A DNA stretch of 64,000 nucleotides from contig JAQFVV010000181.1 in assembly GCA_028023455.1 (NCBI GenBank), positions 1,060,001-1,124,000 on the forward strand. Reading direction: 5' to 3'. Source of the DNA: Epiperipatus broadwayi (taxonomy: Eukaryota; Onychophora; Udeonychophora; Euonychophora; Peripatidae). Of the stretch, positions 1 through 9,480 are shown piece after piece. Numbering within the stretch: position 1 is the stretch's first letter; every line of letters starts with the position of its first letter. A program made the translations under genes and the position numbers. Under the pieces are notes generated by a model, which saw nothing but the letters and a program-made list of their open reading frames with translations, was not told where the DNA came from and made no database searches.

Positions 1-919
1 AATTTGGCTTACCTTAATAATGGATATATTATTTATCCAAGCCAGATAACTCATAAAAGCAAAAAAAAATTGTAATTAACTAAGAACATTCTTAATTTAT
101 CATGTTCAACGGAATCAAACAGCTTGCTAAAATATGTCTGGGCTTTTCAATTTTATAAATTACAGCAACAATTATGTCTGCTGTTTCTTGATTCTAAGAC
201 CAGCTTGTACATCTGGTGAGAAAACATTTTAAAAACTTACAATTGAAGTTTTTATTAAACTATTGTTTGTTTATTGTGTTCAAATTTATAACTGATAATT
301 TTTTCAAAATTTAAAAATGAATGAGGTGAATTAACCAGGCATCCATTACTAAGTGTGTTTTAAATTGATCTGAAATTTATTTTTTTTTATGTGAAATTAA
401 ATCTATCGGTTAAATATCTAATAAATCATATCTTTCCACAGTGATTATCCCTCAGTTTTAAGTCATAAGAAAGATTATAAAGGATGCCATGAGATTGTTT
501 AAAGCATTGATGAATTACCACATTTTAAAGCTGTAATAATATAAAAATTCTTCAATAATTTTATATAATTTATACAATTTTTCACAAAAGTATTGAGTAA
601 ACTTCTATTGGATGTCAGATAAGAGATCTACTTTAATTTATTTTCTAATTTATGATTCAGAATTTTTGTTGAGTGAAGATTTCTAAAACATTGCTGTTTA
701 TAACATTAAAATACTTAATAAGTTTCAACATCAATAAGATTTGGATATTAAACCACGAAACATCACATGATCACTATCTCATACTAGCACATAATTGTTA
801 TTAAACAATTCAAAACAAAGCAAAACTCTCTATATAGTAGTGCCATCTTGTGCTAACAAGAGCAATCAATGGATGCCAGAAGGCTTGTGCATAAAATCCC
901 TATCTAGTGCCTACTCATC

Positions 920-955
920 CAATATCCCCAGACTAGTTTCTGGCTTGTGGCCAAA
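920..955 (-). ncRNA. Truncated family A hammerhead (3' half only)
   Basis: On the minus strand this reads stem II GGC-CACAA-GCC, then A-GAAA, the palindrome ACTAGT, C, and TGGGGATATT. The CTGATGA half is missing and replaced by unrelated bases, so it cannot be active. It marks the inversion breakpoint of the composite and preserves the full-length stem II that the neighbouring plus-strand copy at 1148 has lost. Confidence 0.6.
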
Positions 956-1147
956 GACACCAAAATGTATGGGTAATGAATTGAGTTCAGACCCATATGA
1001 CTATATAAGCTATTGAGCTTGGATTGAAAATGTTAATAATGTTTTCAATTTCATTCTCATAGTTTTGTAGTTAAATAGAGTTAAAAGGTGGGTGCTGGAG
1101 GGTTGCATTAGATCCTAAGATCTAGGTACAGTGCTCTCAGATCCAAG

Positions 1148-1186
1148 GCTCCTCACTGATGAAGGCCAGAAACTAGTCTGGGGATA
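1148..1186 (+). ncRNA. Family A hammerhead ribozyme motif, stem II collapsed
   Basis: CTGATGA at 1156-1162, GAAA at 1169-1172, self-complementary ACTAGT at 1172-1177, and cleavage-site C at 1178. Stem I pairs CCTCA (1151-1155) with TGGGG (1179-1183). Relative to the copy at 1597, seven bases of stem II are deleted, leaving only AGGCCA between the core halves. Probably inactive. Confidence 0.6.
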
Positions 1187-1596
1187 TTGGATGAGTAGGC
1201 ATTAGATAGGGATTTTATGCACAAGCCTTCTGGCATCCATTGATTGCTCTTGTTAGCACAAGATGGCACTACTATATGGAGAGTTTTGCTTTGTTTTGAA
1301 TTGTTTAATAACAATTATGCGCTAGTATGAGATAGTGATCATATGATGTTTAGTGGTTTAACACCAATCCTGCCTAATAGGATAGTGGTGGCTATGGTTG
1401 TTAAAGAGCCAAAGACACCAAAATGTATGGGTACTGAATTGAGTTCAGACTCATATGACTATATAAGCTATTGAGCTTGGATTGAAAGTTTTCAATTTCA
1501 TTCTCATAGTTTTGTAGTTAAATAGAGTTAAAAGGTGGGTGCTGGAGGGTTGCATTAGATCCTAAGATCTAGGTGCAGTGTTCTCAGATCCAAAAT

Positions 1597-1638
1597 TCCT
1601 CACTGATGAAGGCCACAAGCCAGAAACTAGTCTGGGGA
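1597..1638 (+). ncRNA. Family A hammerhead ribozyme motif, near complete
   Basis: CTGATGA at 1603-1609; stem II GGC-CACAA-GCC (1611-1621) with an A-A mismatch at the base pair next to the core; GAAA at 1623-1626; loopless self-complementary stem III ACTAGT at 1626-1631; predicted cleavage after C1632. Stem I pairs TCCTCA (1597-1602) with TGGGGA (1633-1638), including one G-T wobble. The mismatch next to the core may reduce activity. Confidence 0.7.
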
Positions 1639-1773
1639 TATTGGATGAGTAGGCACTAGATAGGGATTTTATGCACAAGCCTTCTGGCATCCATTGATTG
1701 CTCTTGTTAGCACAAGATGGCACTACTATATGGAGTGTTTTGCTTTGTTTTGAATTGTTTAAGATTTGGATAT

Positions 1774-2990
1774 ATTCTAAAATTATAATCTATCATCAGC
1801 ATTCTTGATATTTTTTTTTTCATGGATTTAAATAATGGCAGATCATTTAAATGATATAACTAAATCCAAAAAGATATAATTTTTGCAAGCAAAAAAAAAA
1901 AAATAAGGAAAAAAAATGTTTCATTGAACTATTAGAAAGTTTAGAATACTATATAGTAAATTAATGTAAAGGTGAAAATGATTTGAGAAAGATAAGGAGA
2001 AATACATTATTAAACCTGGAGAATTAATTTTTGGATGACTAGATAACTTAAGAGTAACAAATATTGTTGAAAGTCTTATTTTGTGTTCAATAGTGAACGG
2101 TAATAAACAAACTATATGGTTTACAAGGAACAATTAAATATTTATTATAAAAATAAAAATACTAATAATTTGATAAATAATATTCAGATAAAAAAAATTA
2201 AATTAACGTGGTATTAGATTTCTGTTATACTTTGGTCTTAATAAGACATAAAAAACATAAATTATAATAATTTAAAAAAAATACAAAAATTGTTCTAATC
2301 TTTTACATTTAAAGCTACAGATACAATTTTAAGACTGTCATCTTTTTGAATAAAAGTTATATTTTATGTTCCTATTCTTTGGCATTGAAAATTTATTTTA
2401 CAATGATTCCATAATCATATTAACATTTATAATTTTTTGAATATCACATTATCTCCTAAATAATTTTCCATATGATTATTATTAATGGATGTTATTTTAT
2501 TTGAAAGACTGCTAGATTCTTAGAAAATTTGGCAAAATAAATATCCTCATTATTCATTTCTGACTTAAGTTAATGGGTATCATTCTTCAAAAATTACTAT
2601 TACACATCTTAAAGAGACTTTCTTCAACAAGGGTGCCGATTTAAAATTATCAAAAAATTCTGCAGTAAGCTTTATTAAAAATATAATACAAGTATAACCA
2701 TATTTTTAACTTCTTTGACACTACTAATAATTTTGATTTTAAAACTTCAGATATTGAAAAGTAAATGTTTGTTGTTACATGATGACAAATAATAAAAAAA
2801 ATTGTAAAAATTAAATAAAGATAAATTTGACTATATGACTATTCTATTTCTCTCTTTAAATGTTGAGGAAACTACAGAAGAAATGACAACTTATGAGTCA
2901 CCTAATATTCATTCTTAGGGGAAAAAAACATCTAATAAAAATAAAACCAATGGTTTCATCTAAATTCAATTTACGTAAACAGCAACTTTA
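1774..2990. other. AT-rich DNA, nothing recognised
   Basis: Low-complexity A+T-rich sequence with homopolymer A runs and no convincing reading frame, RNA or repeat. The first 735 bases of the window are similar. Confidence 0.5.
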
Positions 2991-3783
2991 AAATCTTTTG
3001 TTTGGCTCAGATATATAAATGATACATTTATCATCTAACAACATAGTAAAGATAAATTGTATAATTTTTTCATACTTATAAACAATATATATCCTAATGT
3101 TAAATTTACAATGGAAACAGAAACTGATGAGAAACTTCCTTTTCTTGATGTACTTGTCACTAAGAAAAATAATAATCTTTTAACTTTTTCAATTTTCAGA
3201 ATATCTACACACCCTAACAGATATCAACAATTTTCATCATGTCATCATCCAGCTCAAATATTTTCTGTAGCAAAAACTCCTTTCACTAGAGCCATTACCT
3301 TTCAGTCAAATCAAATCTAGAAGATGAAATAAATCATATAAGTAATGTCATATTAGCTAATGGCTATAATAATAAAACAATGCACAGAGCCTCAATTCAA
3401 GCCCTAAACAATTAAAATAAGAAACAAAAAGGAAGAAACAACTTTTAGAAACTACAGATGATACTGGATGTCTTTTAAAACATTACAATATAAAGACAGC
3501 ATATGCCACTCATCAAAAAATTAATAACATTCTATCTAAGCCTAAAGACTCAATTCCTCTTGAAGACCATGGAGTTTATGAAATTTCATATAGCATTTAT
3601 AAAGCTTCTAATATAAGAATGAACAATCATTCCACCAATTCTAAATGAATTGAAAATATTAATGCATCAGATGACACCTTCCAACAATGTGAGGCCACAA
3701 AAGCCATTGAATTCTTTAAAAGGCCATATATACTAGCAAATGTAATGATACATGCAAATTACTTCTACTTAGAAGAATTTTGG
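2991..3783 (+). pseudogene. Penelope-like reverse transcriptase/GIY-YIG pseudogene
   Basis: Conceptual translation shows a family-typical order. First is an R-Y-I-N-D-T-F-I-I segment at about 3009-3035 (the usual catalytic Y-x-D-D has lost one Asp), directly followed by a TAA at 3036. The same frame continues with N-N-I-Y-P-N-V-K-F-T-M-E and L-P-F-L-D-V-L-V-T-K (about 3084-3165), then T-H-P-N-R-Y and C-H-H-P-A-Q (about 3210-3260), hallmarks of the Penelope thumb region. After a stop at 3318 the similarity goes on in shifted frames: E-D-E-I-N-H, I-L-A-N-G-Y, and P-L-E-D-H-G-V-Y-E-I, which matches the start of GIY-YIG. The centre of the nuclease is deleted, and a C-terminal A-I-E-F-F-K-R-P remains. 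Several stops and frameshifts mean it is dead. Family assignment is from knowledge of Penelope proteins; no search was run. Confidence 0.75.
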
Positions 3784-4991
3784 TAGTTTTCTATTCTATT
3801 GTGTCAGCCGCTTGATGGCACTATTTGTATGCAAAAGCACATAAATATGCCATTTACACGGTGTCCACCTTCTAGGCCTATATATCTATACAAAAGTGCA
3901 GAATGAGACCATTTAATATGTGGCAGCTGCAGCGGCGATGGCATAAATTTCTATGCTATAAAGTGCAGCCATTTATTGGCGGCCGACCTGCTTTATTAAG
4001 CACTTTATCCCAATGCTCACAGTTCAATGTTTGCTACAGTATCGTGTGAGGGTGTCTGGACTTCAGCATGCCACAACTCTTCAAATATGCATGTCAAAGG
4101 AATTAGCTTACAAGTCATTTGACCTACTATTACCTCCTAACAATTGTCCACCCATTGCCATGCTTCCCTACTCAATGTGAAACCTTCAAATCAATTCAGA
4201 AAGGGTAGGTCCAAGCAAGATTTTGACAAGCTCACACAAAAAGTCACGTTTTCGCGAGAACATGTCCATGACAAATAAAATAGCTGACAGGTCAAAATCG
4301 GGCCAACTGCAGTCCATAGAAGCTGGCATGCATGATTGGAATTTAATTAATTCTAATGGAATAGAATCTTTGCAATAAGGTTGGTCAATTGATAAAGTTT
4401 TAATTGTTGCTGATGTGAAAAGGCATACCTCTTTGGCCTACATTGCAGGATTAAGATGAAACTTTTTAAAGCCACTTGGAGTTAGTGGGTTTTAAATTTG
4501 TTGGCAGCTTAAATTGTTCTCAACTAGTTTACAGAAATTGATGAAGAAAATCGGAATAAATTATGTTAAGCCTTCGGACCAAAAAAAAGATGTATGATTG
4601 TGAAAATTCTCATAGTTCTATCCAGAGCCCAAAAGAAATTGTCCAAAGAATATATTTCTTAATTAATCTTTAAATACCCAACAAAAAAGTAATAAAAAAA
4701 AATGACAGAGTTGGAAATTATTAATCATTCTTAATAGGTGTGTCATTAATATTCATACACATATTATCTTTCAAAGATAGCTATTGTAAGAAATCTATCA
4801 ATAAATTAATAAATAATTGTTTTTCCTTTTCAAAAATGACCCAGAAAAAAAAAAAAAAGGAAATTAATTAATTACGTTATCCCGTATGATTCTTATTCTT
4901 TCACACAAAGAACAGGGTGGGCCCGGTAACATTATATGTATATGTTTTTGCTTAGCATCAACACCATCAAGCGGCTGACATGATAGAATAA
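3784..4991 (+). mobile_element. Non-autonomous TIR DNA transposon, copy 1
   Basis: About 1.2 kb bounded by imperfect inverted repeats: left TTCTATTCTATTGTGTCAGC then CGCTTGATGG, and the right end reverse complement TTATTCTATCATGTCAGC then CGCTTGATGG. Inside is an interior block CGCTACAGTATCGTGTGAGG shared with the copy at 39385, and an A-rich right half shared with 11655-12866. There is no reading frame for a transposase. It sits inside the Penelope-like element. Exact ends and target duplication are unclear because the outermost bases differ, so the superfamily is not assigned. Confidence 0.7.
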
Positions 4992-5139
4992 CGAAGTTTT
5001 TAAAAACTCATTAATCTAAATAATTTCTTATTTCTATTAACATGATGTTTTCATTATTGTTATACACCAAAGTTTACAGCACCTCTACAATTATTTCATA
5101 ATATTTATTGTAAAGTTGGTGTGACCTGGTCAAAATGTT

Positions 5140-5141
<2 letters not shown>

Positions 5142-5200
<59 letters not shown>
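5142..5200. repeat. (TA)n microsatellite
   Basis: Pure alternating T and A for about 59 bases within the 3' tail of the Penelope-like element. Confidence 0.95.
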
Positions 5201-5202
<2 letters not shown>

Positions 5203-5394
5203 CTACAATAAATTATACAGATATGCCTGGATAACATTTCATTTATATCTGAAGCCTGTAAGAATATTCATTTTAATATATATATATATATATATAATAT
5301 AAAGAGCCTGCTACTAGCTCTAAACAAGCTTAATTATTTTATTTTTTATGATAAATGCTGCAAGAGAAAATACATGAAGCCTTTATCTATGATG

Positions 5395-5450
5395 GTCCCC
5401 ATCCCCAGACCGGTTTCGAGCTATGGCTCTCATCAGTGAGGAGCTAGGAC
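5395..5450 (-). ncRNA. Family B hammerhead ribozyme, full consensus core
   Basis: Read on the minus strand: CTGATGA (5436-5430); perfect stem II GAGC-CATA-GCTC (5429-5418); GAAA (5417-5414); self-complementary stem III ACCGGT (5414-5409); C at 5408. Predicted cleavage is between 5408 and 5407. Inner stem I pairs TGGGGA (5407-5402) with TCCTCA (5442-5437). An outer stem GTCC (5450-5447) with GGAC (5398-5395) extends it across an internal loop, the place where loop-loop contacts occur in natural hammerheads. This is the most intact copy in the window. It is type I (open helix I) with a minimal helix III, a form known from Penelope-like elements and animal retrozymes and thought to act as a dimer. 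Confidence 0.85.
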
Positions 5451-5861
5451 ATAAGATTCAAAATATTAACTCAAGCCAAGCATTTATCTAATTCTTAAAT
5501 ATTAAGAAAAAGATCCAAATCTTCAGACACCTACATGTCTTCAAACTCAGCTCTTTAACCAAAGAAATTATATGAGCCTGAACTAAATTCAGAGTTCCCA
5601 TATATTAGAAGGCTTAGCAATTTAATATAGCCAAAGCCCTAATAGCAAAATTATAATAGTAAAAATCAGTCATATATCACATGACCTATATAGCTTGTAT
5701 TACCAATGCGTAATATATAAAGAGCCTGCCACTAGCTCATATAGTTTCTTTGGTTAAAGCGCTGAGTTTGAAGACATGTAGGTGTCTGAAGATTTGGATC
5801 TTTTTCTTAATATTTAAGAATTAGATAAATGCTTGGCTTGAGTTAATATTTTGAATCTTAT

Positions 5862-5917
5862 GTCCTAGCTCCTCACTGATGAGAGCCATAGCTTGAAACC
5901 GGTCTGGGGATGGGGAC
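5862..5917 (+). ncRNA. Family B hammerhead ribozyme, inverted partner
   Basis: CTGATGA 5876-5882; stem II GAGC-CATA-GCTT (5883-5894) with a G-U pair at the core-adjacent position; GAAA 5895-5898; ACCGGT 5898-5903; predicted cleavage after C5904. Inner stem I is TCCTCA (5870-5875) with TGGGGA (5905-5910); outer stem is GTCC (5862-5865) with GGAC (5914-5917). It differs from the minus-strand partner by one change in stem II. Confidence 0.82.
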
Positions 5918-6070
5918 CATCATAGATAAAGGCTTCATGTATTTTCTCTTGTAGCATTTATCATAAAAAATAAAATAATTAAGCTTGTTTAGAGCTAGTA
6001 GCAGGCTCTTTATATATTACATATTGGTAATACAAGCTATATAGGTCATGTGATATATGACTGATTTTTA

Positions 6071-7595
6071 ATATATATATATTCTTGCTATTAAAAGGTG
6101 TGAAGGTTGCTTTGACAGCAGTTAGAAATAATATATATATATATATATCAGGAAGTAACTGAAACTTTCAATGAGCTGTATAACGTTTGCATTTTTTTTA
6201 GTGCACCTTTCACATTTAGCTCAATCATATCGCAATCACCCATCAGCCCAGAAGTCAGACCGACCTCTCACATTATGGATACATTAGAAATTATCCTCTT
6301 CCTCAAGTATTCCATATAGCATGTTACAATTTAACTTCATATACACATTATATAAGAATACAACTACACAGAAGATCAAAAACCTATAAATAATCAAGAA
6401 TTATTTTAAACTATCAGTAATCCTTTTTTCTTACAATTGCCCAATGAATCTGCATTAAGGAACACCATAATACGCACACACATAAATACTTTTCGTTAAA
6501 AATAATTTATATTTTATAAAATCATTATTTATTTATTATGACAAGTTTTTATTTATTTATTATGATAATTTACTAAGAGTCTATATAAATACACATCTAA
6601 ATAATTCTTTAAATTAAATATTAATAATTTCTAATCATATGCATTGATATAAAACATTAAAACCCAGGTTAAAAGAAAAATCTTCACTATAACCAAATAT
6701 CTATTACGTATATTGCATCATAGATTTTTTTAAAAAAATATTATTCTGGAATGTTAGATCTTTACTATTTACACAAATTAATTTTATGTATTCACAATGC
6801 AATTTAAACGCACATGAGAGGTTCTATAATCCAATTACATTAGACATACTTATAGATTAATATTTATCTATGATAATATAAGAGAAAGTTATAAAAATGA
6901 CATTAAAATAATTATTAAATTAAAAATACTTGCTTTGTGGGGGAAATTTTCTTTTTTATACTCAATACTGTTAAATGATTTCTCAGATTCAGAAATAATT
7001 GAATTTATTCCTCTCTTTTGTTGGCTTCCTCAAAAGTTCCATATAGTTGCAAGTTATTATTAAAAATAATTCAGATATCATATATATATAGTTCTAACAG
7101 CAAAGCATTCAGAATTTCAGCTAACATATTTTCCTAAAGTCTACTTTTATAATTAATTTATCATGATTTTTTTTTAAATTAAAAAAAAAAGAGATTTTTA
7201 TGCTAGATTAATAGATCGGCAAAAAAAAAAAAAAAAGACAGAGAGAAAAGGACAAATTAAAAAATCTCACACCTCCAAATTCAGATTATTATTTTTTATA
7301 GATAAAAATTTATAACAAAATAAAAATATATTGGAAAATATTTACAACCTTACATATTTTTATCTCTATATTTCTTGATATAATTATCTACATAATACTA
7401 ATATCCATATATCTTGTGAGTTCATTGCAATGAATCATCAATCTTTGATAGCGTAATTTTGGTTAATTAATGAAAATCATTGGCAATCTATTAAGCCAGT
7501 GATATGTTTTCATTGTTTGACTATTATTTTTGGAGAAATTCTTTTGAATAATTAAACTTTCTTTCCAACACATGACTTTATAAAAATATATTGAT
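6071..7595. other. AT-rich DNA, nothing recognised
   Basis: Short TA runs and A or T homopolymers, no persuasive coding or RNA feature. If the 7596-7771 exon is real, the lower end is the 3' untranslated or downstream region of that gene. Confidence 0.4.
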
Positions 7596-7771
7596 TTACA
7601 TAGCTATTGTAAAACTATCTATATATTTTTTTAATTCTACATCATCACAGTCAGATAACGACAGTCCACTGCAAGATAATAATTGTTTAAATACATCACA
7701 AAGATCTGCCATAATACTTCCTTTTCCATAATAACTCAATAACTTTCTTACATTATCTTCCCATTGTAAAA
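7596..7771 (-). CDS. Probable 3'-terminal coding exon of an unrecognised gene
   Basis: On the minus strand a T-rich tract ending TTTTTTTTTTTTAG (AG at 7773-7772) leads into an open frame of about 58 codons that ends in TAA at 7598-7596. The first two exon bases finish a split codon. The peptide begins L-Q-W-E-D-N-V-R-K-L-L-S-Y-Y-G-K and ends V-E-L-K-K-Y-I-D-S-F-T-I-A-M. It is balanced in composition and free of the Ile/Tyr/Lys/Asn runs that random frames give here. No domain is recognised. It would be the last exon, so upstream exons should lie at higher coordinates on this strand, but none was identified. It could be a chance frame; the acceptor and protein-like composition argue otherwise. 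Confidence 0.45.
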
Positions 7772-8399
7772 CTAAAAAAAAAATATTTTTCAAGGCTTCT
7801 TATTTCTTACCGACTCAGTCCCAGATTGTTTAAATTAATCAACTGCCTTTTCTTATTAATTATTTAGCTAATCATTTATCTTTTATTATATAATCTTATT
7901 TAGTCTTTATTTCTTTTTAGAATTCAGAATCCACATTTCTTAACTACAAAATATGAAACAGACTAAAAAAAAAGTAACTGAATGTTTTTTTATTTTTTTA
8001 AATATGTAGGCATGCTTTCTATAAATATAAATTTTCAACATTACAATTCTATTTATTTGTTAAGAAAATACAATATCTATTGGGGAAAATAAATCTTAAA
8101 TAAAAATTGATTTATTAAAAACATAACGAAAAATTAAAATACTTATTTAACATATATATTATCGCACAGATGAAAAACTAAAAAAAAAAAAAAAGTATTT
8201 AAAAGTACTTTTTTGTAGAAAAAAATAAAGATCTAAAGATAGATTAATATTTTTGTTTTAAGTAATTTAAAAGAAAATAGAAACAAATGTCAAATAGTGA
8301 ATGGAAATGATTGAAATATAATTGAAGGTAAAGGAAACTAGTCCTTGGGGCACTTACATGATTGTAAGATTAGATGAACAACATAAAAAAATTAAAGAT
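7772..8399. other. AT-rich DNA, nothing recognised
   Basis: A+T-rich with homopolymer A tracts. If the exon below is real this is its upstream intron. Confidence 0.4.
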
Positions 8400-9480
8400 T
8401 GATGAATGCAAGCACCAAGTCATGCACAGGCCAGAAAGGAAAACATCTGGACATTAGGATCAGTGACATCATATTCACTTGATCCATAGAATTTATAAGG
8501 GAGGCCTAATACTATAAAAAGAAAAATAATTGATTGTTGTTTTAATCTGACTAATAATCTTGCAGCTGTATTGTGGACTCCGTGAAGTAGGGGTCTTGCA
8601 ATAAAATTAGTTTCCTTTGCATGCACCAGCTGAGGCCTCTCGATGACAATTCCTGACCCAAGTACTGGCAAGCAGCGGTTTCATCTCCAAAGAGAACAAT
8701 CTACACAGAATGCAAGACTTAGGATAAACTTCCATAAACCTGCTGCAATGAGGAGGATTTGTAAAGACTTAATCTGGGAAGTATACATTTTTATCAAAAT
8801 GAACTTATGGATCGATTTTTTAAACAAACTTTCAATTAGTAACCTAAAGTATGAGCTCTTATCTGACATAAAAAATTCTAAATCCCTTATTAATATTTTT
8901 TTATGTATATGTTGGCTTATCATTTCTATTTTTCTTTTATTTTTATCTGTTAACTAAATTATTAAATTTAAAATTGGGTGTAGATGGCTGCATAGATTCA
9001 TTAATATTTGTTAGTTTAAGGGGGTTTAATTTCAGACTTTGTTTTGTAGTTGAGTCAATGCTGGTAGAGGGATATATGGGTGTTTATATCAATGTAATGT
9101 GAAGCATGTTAGCTTGCAGAGCAATGTGCCTGACTGAATGCATGGCCCCAAAGGTGTAGCCATATCATTGAAATAGATGCAGATGTATTTCCTGTGATAT
9201 TGATCCCCTTTCGCTCTATGGATAGGACTATAAGATAGCAAAAACTGCTCTCCCTCCATATGTAGCATTTCTTTTAATGTTTTACATATATATAATTCCT
9301 TCGCCAGACAGATGCACATTCCTGTATGGACGAGGATCATTTCCTTTAAATAATATCATGCTGCAGACGCACATTCCTGTCAGCATGGTTTTATGCTGAC
9401 ATCTTCATATTGCACTGGTTGTGTCTGTATATCAGGAAGTGAGTACTGGTTTAGCTACAAACTTTTAGCCTGAAGTTAGA
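8400..9480. repeat. GC-richer island, probably an old unclassified repeat
   Basis: Base composition is clearly less A+T-rich than the flanks. Short open frames exist on both strands (8643-8957 plus, 8420-8671 and 9089-9340 minus) but none resembles a known protein, and the plus frame degenerates to Ile/Leu/Lys-rich residues. A motif GCACATTCCTGT occurs twice (about 9312 and 9369). A small perfect hairpin GTCAGCAT-GGTTTT-ATGCTGAC lies at 9379-9400. It could be a degenerate transposon or a host exon/UTR; neither can be shown. Confidence 0.3.

Larger units (their letters stand above)
736..1773 (+). mobile_element. Family A hammerhead repeat: inverted plus tandem composite with 13-bp target duplication
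   Basis: A composite of one repeat family. An inverted arm (749-953) is the reverse complement of 1164-1360. The stretch starting at 951 (AAAGACACC...) is repeated head to tail from 1409, ending near 1760. The whole block is bounded by perfect 13-bp direct repeats AAGATTTGGATAT at 736-748 and 1761-1773, so it appears to have inserted as one unit. Ribozyme-like motifs sit at 1148-1186 and 1597-1638 on the plus strand, with a truncated one on the minus strand at 920-955. The two plus-strand cleavage positions are 454 nt apart, giving a monomer of about 450 nt. No protein is encoded. The inverted 5' part plus tandem units fits reverse-transcribed, target-primed insertion of a multimeric RNA, which is inference. 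Confidence 0.8.
2991..5299 (+). mobile_element. Penelope-like retroelement fragment, interrupted by a TIR transposon
   Basis: The 3' part of a Penelope-like element, running from the end of the reverse transcriptase through the GIY-YIG endonuclease remnant to the 3' tail. The coding part stops at about 3783 inside a segment matching the C-terminal L-P-P-I-W-K of the copy at 31828. It resumes after 4991 with the remaining K-F-L-K-T-H and stop, then a tail related to 32140-32347 (both contain a CACCTCTA or CGCCTCTA block and GAATATTCAT followed by TA repeats). The inserted 1.2-kb element therefore jumped into this copy. Tail similarity was judged by eye only. Confidence 0.7.
5298..6070. mobile_element. 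Family B hammerhead repeat palindrome
   Basis: The left arm 5298-5576 is the near-perfect reverse complement of 5736-6014. A second inverted pair flanks it: 5655-5712 against 6011-6068, containing TCACATGACC and GGTCATGTGA. Each arm carries a hammerhead, one per strand. The minus copy is longer (about 5690 down to 5298) and includes the block resembling GAACT...GTTCAG and the GACATGTAGGTGTCTGAAG block. The plus copy is 5'-truncated at 5736. Possible target duplication: TTTTAATATATATATAT at 5271 and 6066, which is TA-rich and so weak evidence. The element abuts the (TA)n end of the Penelope-like copy. No protein is encoded. Confidence 0.8.
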
